From NCBI GenBank assembly GCA_026182355.1, contig JAPFBL010000576.1, positions 1-64,000 of the forward strand: a DNA stretch of 64,000 nucleotides, read 5' to 3'. Positions 61,765-64,000 of this stretch are shown here, one piece after another. The stretch comes from Hermatobates lingyangjiaoensis. Its lineage: Eukaryota; Arthropoda; Insecta; Hemiptera; Hermatobatidae. The position numbers and the translations under genes were made by a program. Under the pieces are notes generated by a model. It made no database searches. It was not told where the DNA came from and saw only the letters and a program-made list of their open reading frames with translations. Position 1 is the first letter of the stretch. Each line of letters begins with the position of its first letter.

Positions 61765-61850
61765 ATGAACCTGAAGAAGAACACTAAGTGTTCGAAACGC
61801 CTTGTCAAATTTGATATTAAACTTCTTTTTTGTGTGGAGAAGTAATTTTT
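61765..61850 (+). mobile_element. Family E end with the best-paired motif
   Basis: CTGAAGA 61771-61777, A 61778, GAACAC 61779-61784, loop TAA, GTGTTC 61788-61793, GAAA 61794-61797, then CGCCTTGTC. The 6-bp stem is perfect. After GAA, A-C can pair with G-U ahead of C, giving a GUC triplet where a hammerhead would cleave. The downstream part (TTCTTTTTTGTGTGGAGAAG) matches other E ends. Confidence 0.75.
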
Positions 61851-62144
61851 AAAATCCACCAAAATAGTGAAAGTTGGAGAAAAAATGTTAAGAACCACTG
61901 CATTATATGATCGATATATATGAATTATAGAAGCCAAAAAATTTAAGAAAAAACGGGAAATAGTCATAAAAAATGGAAATTTGCTTGATTTTGATTTAAT
62001 ATTTTTAAAAATAAAGAATTAAAAGTAAAATTAATGTTTTAACTACAGTATGACATTTCAAATTGGATTATAAATGTTTCCCGGCAATCTGATTCGTCAA
62101 ATTTGTAAAATGAATTAAACGATTTTAGTATAATTTATGATATT
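61851..62144. other. No gene seen
   Basis: AT-rich. The minus frame 61749-61967 overlaps the E element and has no domain. Confidence 0.55.
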
Positions 62145-62380
62145 ATGGTGTGTTTTCTTGTGATAAAAAGAAGAGAAAGAAACACTAAATCACCACACAA
62201 AGGATTTTATCAACATTTACGCGTTTTGTACACTTGTGTTCATTTTCAGATTACATCTGCCTCAGAAGACGTGGAGTGTAGACACTGCATGTCTTATGTC
62301 TCCTTGAGACTGCATGCTTATGACTCTTTGACCCTTCTTGTTATCTAATTATGAGTAAATAACACACAATAAATTATTGA
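62145..62380 (-). mobile_element. Family E element, minus strand
   Basis: Outer ends TTATGGTGTGTTTTCTTGTG and ATGAGTAAATAACACACAAT pair. Motif in reverse at about 62218-62257: CTGAAAA, T, GAACACAAGTGTAC, AAAACGCG, two positions off the family consensus. The interior (CCTCAGAAGACGTGGAGTG, GTCTCCTTGAGACTGCATGC) is not seen in other copies. Confidence 0.7.
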
Positions 62381-63240
62381 ATAGCTCGTTAGTGCTTTTT
62401 TATACTTTGATATATTTGAGATAAAATATAAATTGTGTCTGGCGTAAGCTTCTTTTTTGAGAGTAACCTATTTGGGTGATAATTACAAACATAGTTGAAC
62501 AAAATGTAGATATCCAGAACTAATGTTAGACAATTACATTGAACTAGACAAACGTTACGTTTAGTTTTATAAAATAAATATTTTATTAGTTTTGACTTCA
62601 TCAAAAAAACACGCATAAAGTTCATTAATTCCTTGAAAACTTCCTAGCGCACTTTCTAAAGACCTTCAAAACAATCATTGCACTAATGATCTCTCTTTGG
62701 GGTCTTTTCGCTCTAATTGAAAAGATCGTTAGTTGCAGCCAACAAGCAGATGCTTCAGAAATGTTTCTAATGACAAAACAATACTAGAGCAAAATTCATG
62801 TCGACATTAAGGAATCCCATTCAAAGCGTAATATCTCTATGAAATATTCCTTTAAAATGTTGCATATTCAAGAGCCCCAACCGTTTTTTTTTTATCTAAA
62901 GTAATCATAATTAAAATTTACAAAATTGTTATAACCAAAAAATTTTTTTTATTAGTACGATAAAATTGTACCAATATTAATTTAAGATATACTTTTATAT
63001 CAACGTCTTATTAAAACGCAGCAAGAAATATAAAAAAAAAATTAAAAAAGAATATTTTCTTCTGATTTATTACTTTGGTTTGATTTTTATTTCATTACAA
63101 CGTTTTTGGTTCATTTTTATTACAATGTTGATTTTATTTCACGTATTCAATGTAAAATATTGTAATGCTCTTATACATGAAGTATATGTTTTTTTTTCTA
63201 AATTAAAAAAATTGAAAAAACATACTTAAAAATAATATAG
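62381..63240. other. No gene seen
   Basis: 62640-62830 is somewhat more balanced (CTTTGGGGTCTTTTCGCTC, GTTGCAGCCAACAAGCAG); the rest is AT-rich with T and A runs. Confidence 0.5.
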
Positions 63241-63592
63241 ATATTCTTCGTTTAACGACGTACTCGTTTAACGACAACTGAGAATAGCAACGGGCCTTTA
63301 GACTGACTCAAATATTCGTTTATCATAATTCTATCAGAGGTAAGACGATGCAAGCGAGTCCAGTAATATCTAATGTAGCCAAAGTTTTTTAAATCTTGAA
63401 ATTAATGAATAAAACAACAAAAAAAAGTTATGTCAATTGATTGATTGTTTGAAAAAAGAAAAAAAAGAATGTGGAGTATGCTAACTATGAGCTTTTTGAC
63501 TGATGTATGTATACAAATTCGTTTAACGACGATTTCGCTTGACGACGACGTTGTTGGCCGAAATTACCGTCATTAAACGAGGAGTACCTGTA
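63241..63592. mobile_element. MITE-like element with TCGTTTAACGAC ends
   Basis: The left end has TTCGTTTAACGACGTACTCG, TTTAACGACAACTGAG. The right end has TTCGTTTAACGACGATTTCG, CTTGACGACGACG, and closes ATTAAACGAGGAGTACCTGT (reverse: ACAGGTACTCCTCGTTTAAT). This CTCCTCGTTTAACGAC terminal type is widespread in small DNA transposons of invertebrates. The interior is AT-rich and noncoding. Confidence 0.6.
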
Positions 63593-64000
63593 TTTGCAAG
63601 TTATTACTATTAGAAGCTACTGTTTATAAAGAAAACATGTTTACATCGTTACATTCGAAATGAGTTGAAAAATTCATGGGTAAGGACTTAATTCAAAGAA
63701 AGCCTTGTTTCCTGTCAAAGAAGCCACAAAGTATAGGGAGAGGAGTTTATCATCCTCTTCTTCCATGCGGATGTAACATCTTACAGAAGCCATAGAAACA
63801 AGTCAAGTGAAATAAACAGACCACAAAGCTCTGAATTCAACACCTGAGGCATAAAATCAGCTTTGTCAATAAATTAAGAAAGAAAACAGCGTGCTATATA
63901 ACCTTAAAGATTGTTATCTTAACAGAGACACGAGAATGATTTATATCTTCAAAAAAAAAAAAGAAAAAAATTGATACCTTATTGATAACAAATTGTAGGC
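63593..64000. other. No gene seen
   Basis: 63690-63830 is relatively balanced (AAAGTATAGGGAGAGGAG, TTCTTCCATGCGGATGTAAC); the end is A-rich. No feature supported. Confidence 0.5.

Overview
This window looks like gene-poor nuclear DNA from an invertebrate animal. It is strongly AT-rich, full of microsatellites and dispersed tRNA-derived SINEs, and carries remnants of Penelope-like retroelements (PLEs). There are no operons, rRNAs, intact tRNAs or long open frames. An arthropod is a reasonable guess, because the commonest SINE ends in short TTAGG-type repeats and several MITE/hAT termini are of kinds common in arthropods, but I cannot name the species. I found no convincing host protein-coding gene. 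The longest open frames are translations of microsatellites or minisatellites. The only recognisable coding sequence is two broken 3' ends of a PLE (about 14.8-15.05 kb and 16.04-16.22 kb), a weak possible PLE fragment at 50.6 kb and an unidentified coding-like fragment at 30.0 kb.

The dominant theme is a set of at least seven repeat families, labelled A-G here for this window only. Most are bounded by (TA)n and many are palindromic (two inverted arms around a short spacer). Each has a compact motif: CTGANGA (or a near variant), then a short hairpin, then GAAA (or AAA). This resembles the conserved core of a hammerhead ribozyme, which is documented in PLEs. Family A shows the link directly: its motif lies in the 3' UTR just after a GIY-YIG-type PLE C-terminal reading frame, and the same segment is repeated in inverted orientation. 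Families B (GACCGCTTGTTACGGTTGAAA), C (GACGGTT..AACCGAAAATTAG), D (GACGACGATGGTCGAAATATC), E (GAACACT..GTGTTCGAAACG), F (GACATAAAGTGAAAGG) and G (AGATGAAAAAGG...GAACCGAAACG) look like ends of other PLEs or non-autonomous derivatives.

Layout: 0-6 kb has one SINE, a hAT-like end and a 54/72-bp minisatellite. 6-8.2 kb has B and D elements. 8.2-12.3 kb is mostly plain AT-rich DNA with a (GT)n(GA)n tract. 12.3-13.3 kb has an E palindrome and a SINE tandem pair. 14.6-19.1 kb holds the PLE copies and B, F and G elements. 20.5-24.8 kb is rich in simple repeats and tandem arrays. 25-34 kb is sparse, with tRNA-like SINEs, a 500-bp foldback and B copies. 35.3-36.7 kb is a dense cluster of six elements joined by (TA)n, including a perfect 54-bp palindrome. 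40-54.5 kb mixes SINEs with B-G elements. 55-64 kb has a higher-order minisatellite, several hairpins, a 570-bp foldback and a MITE.

Between repeats lie short islands of more balanced, non-repetitive composition (4.5, 7.1, 17.5, 23.8, 34.2, 37.1, 45.1, 48.8, 51.7 and 56.0 kb). A few hold consensus-grade binding sites: a full NFI palindrome, a DR5 and a DR1 nuclear-receptor element. These islands are candidates for conserved regulatory elements, or for unannotated exons, but that is inference.
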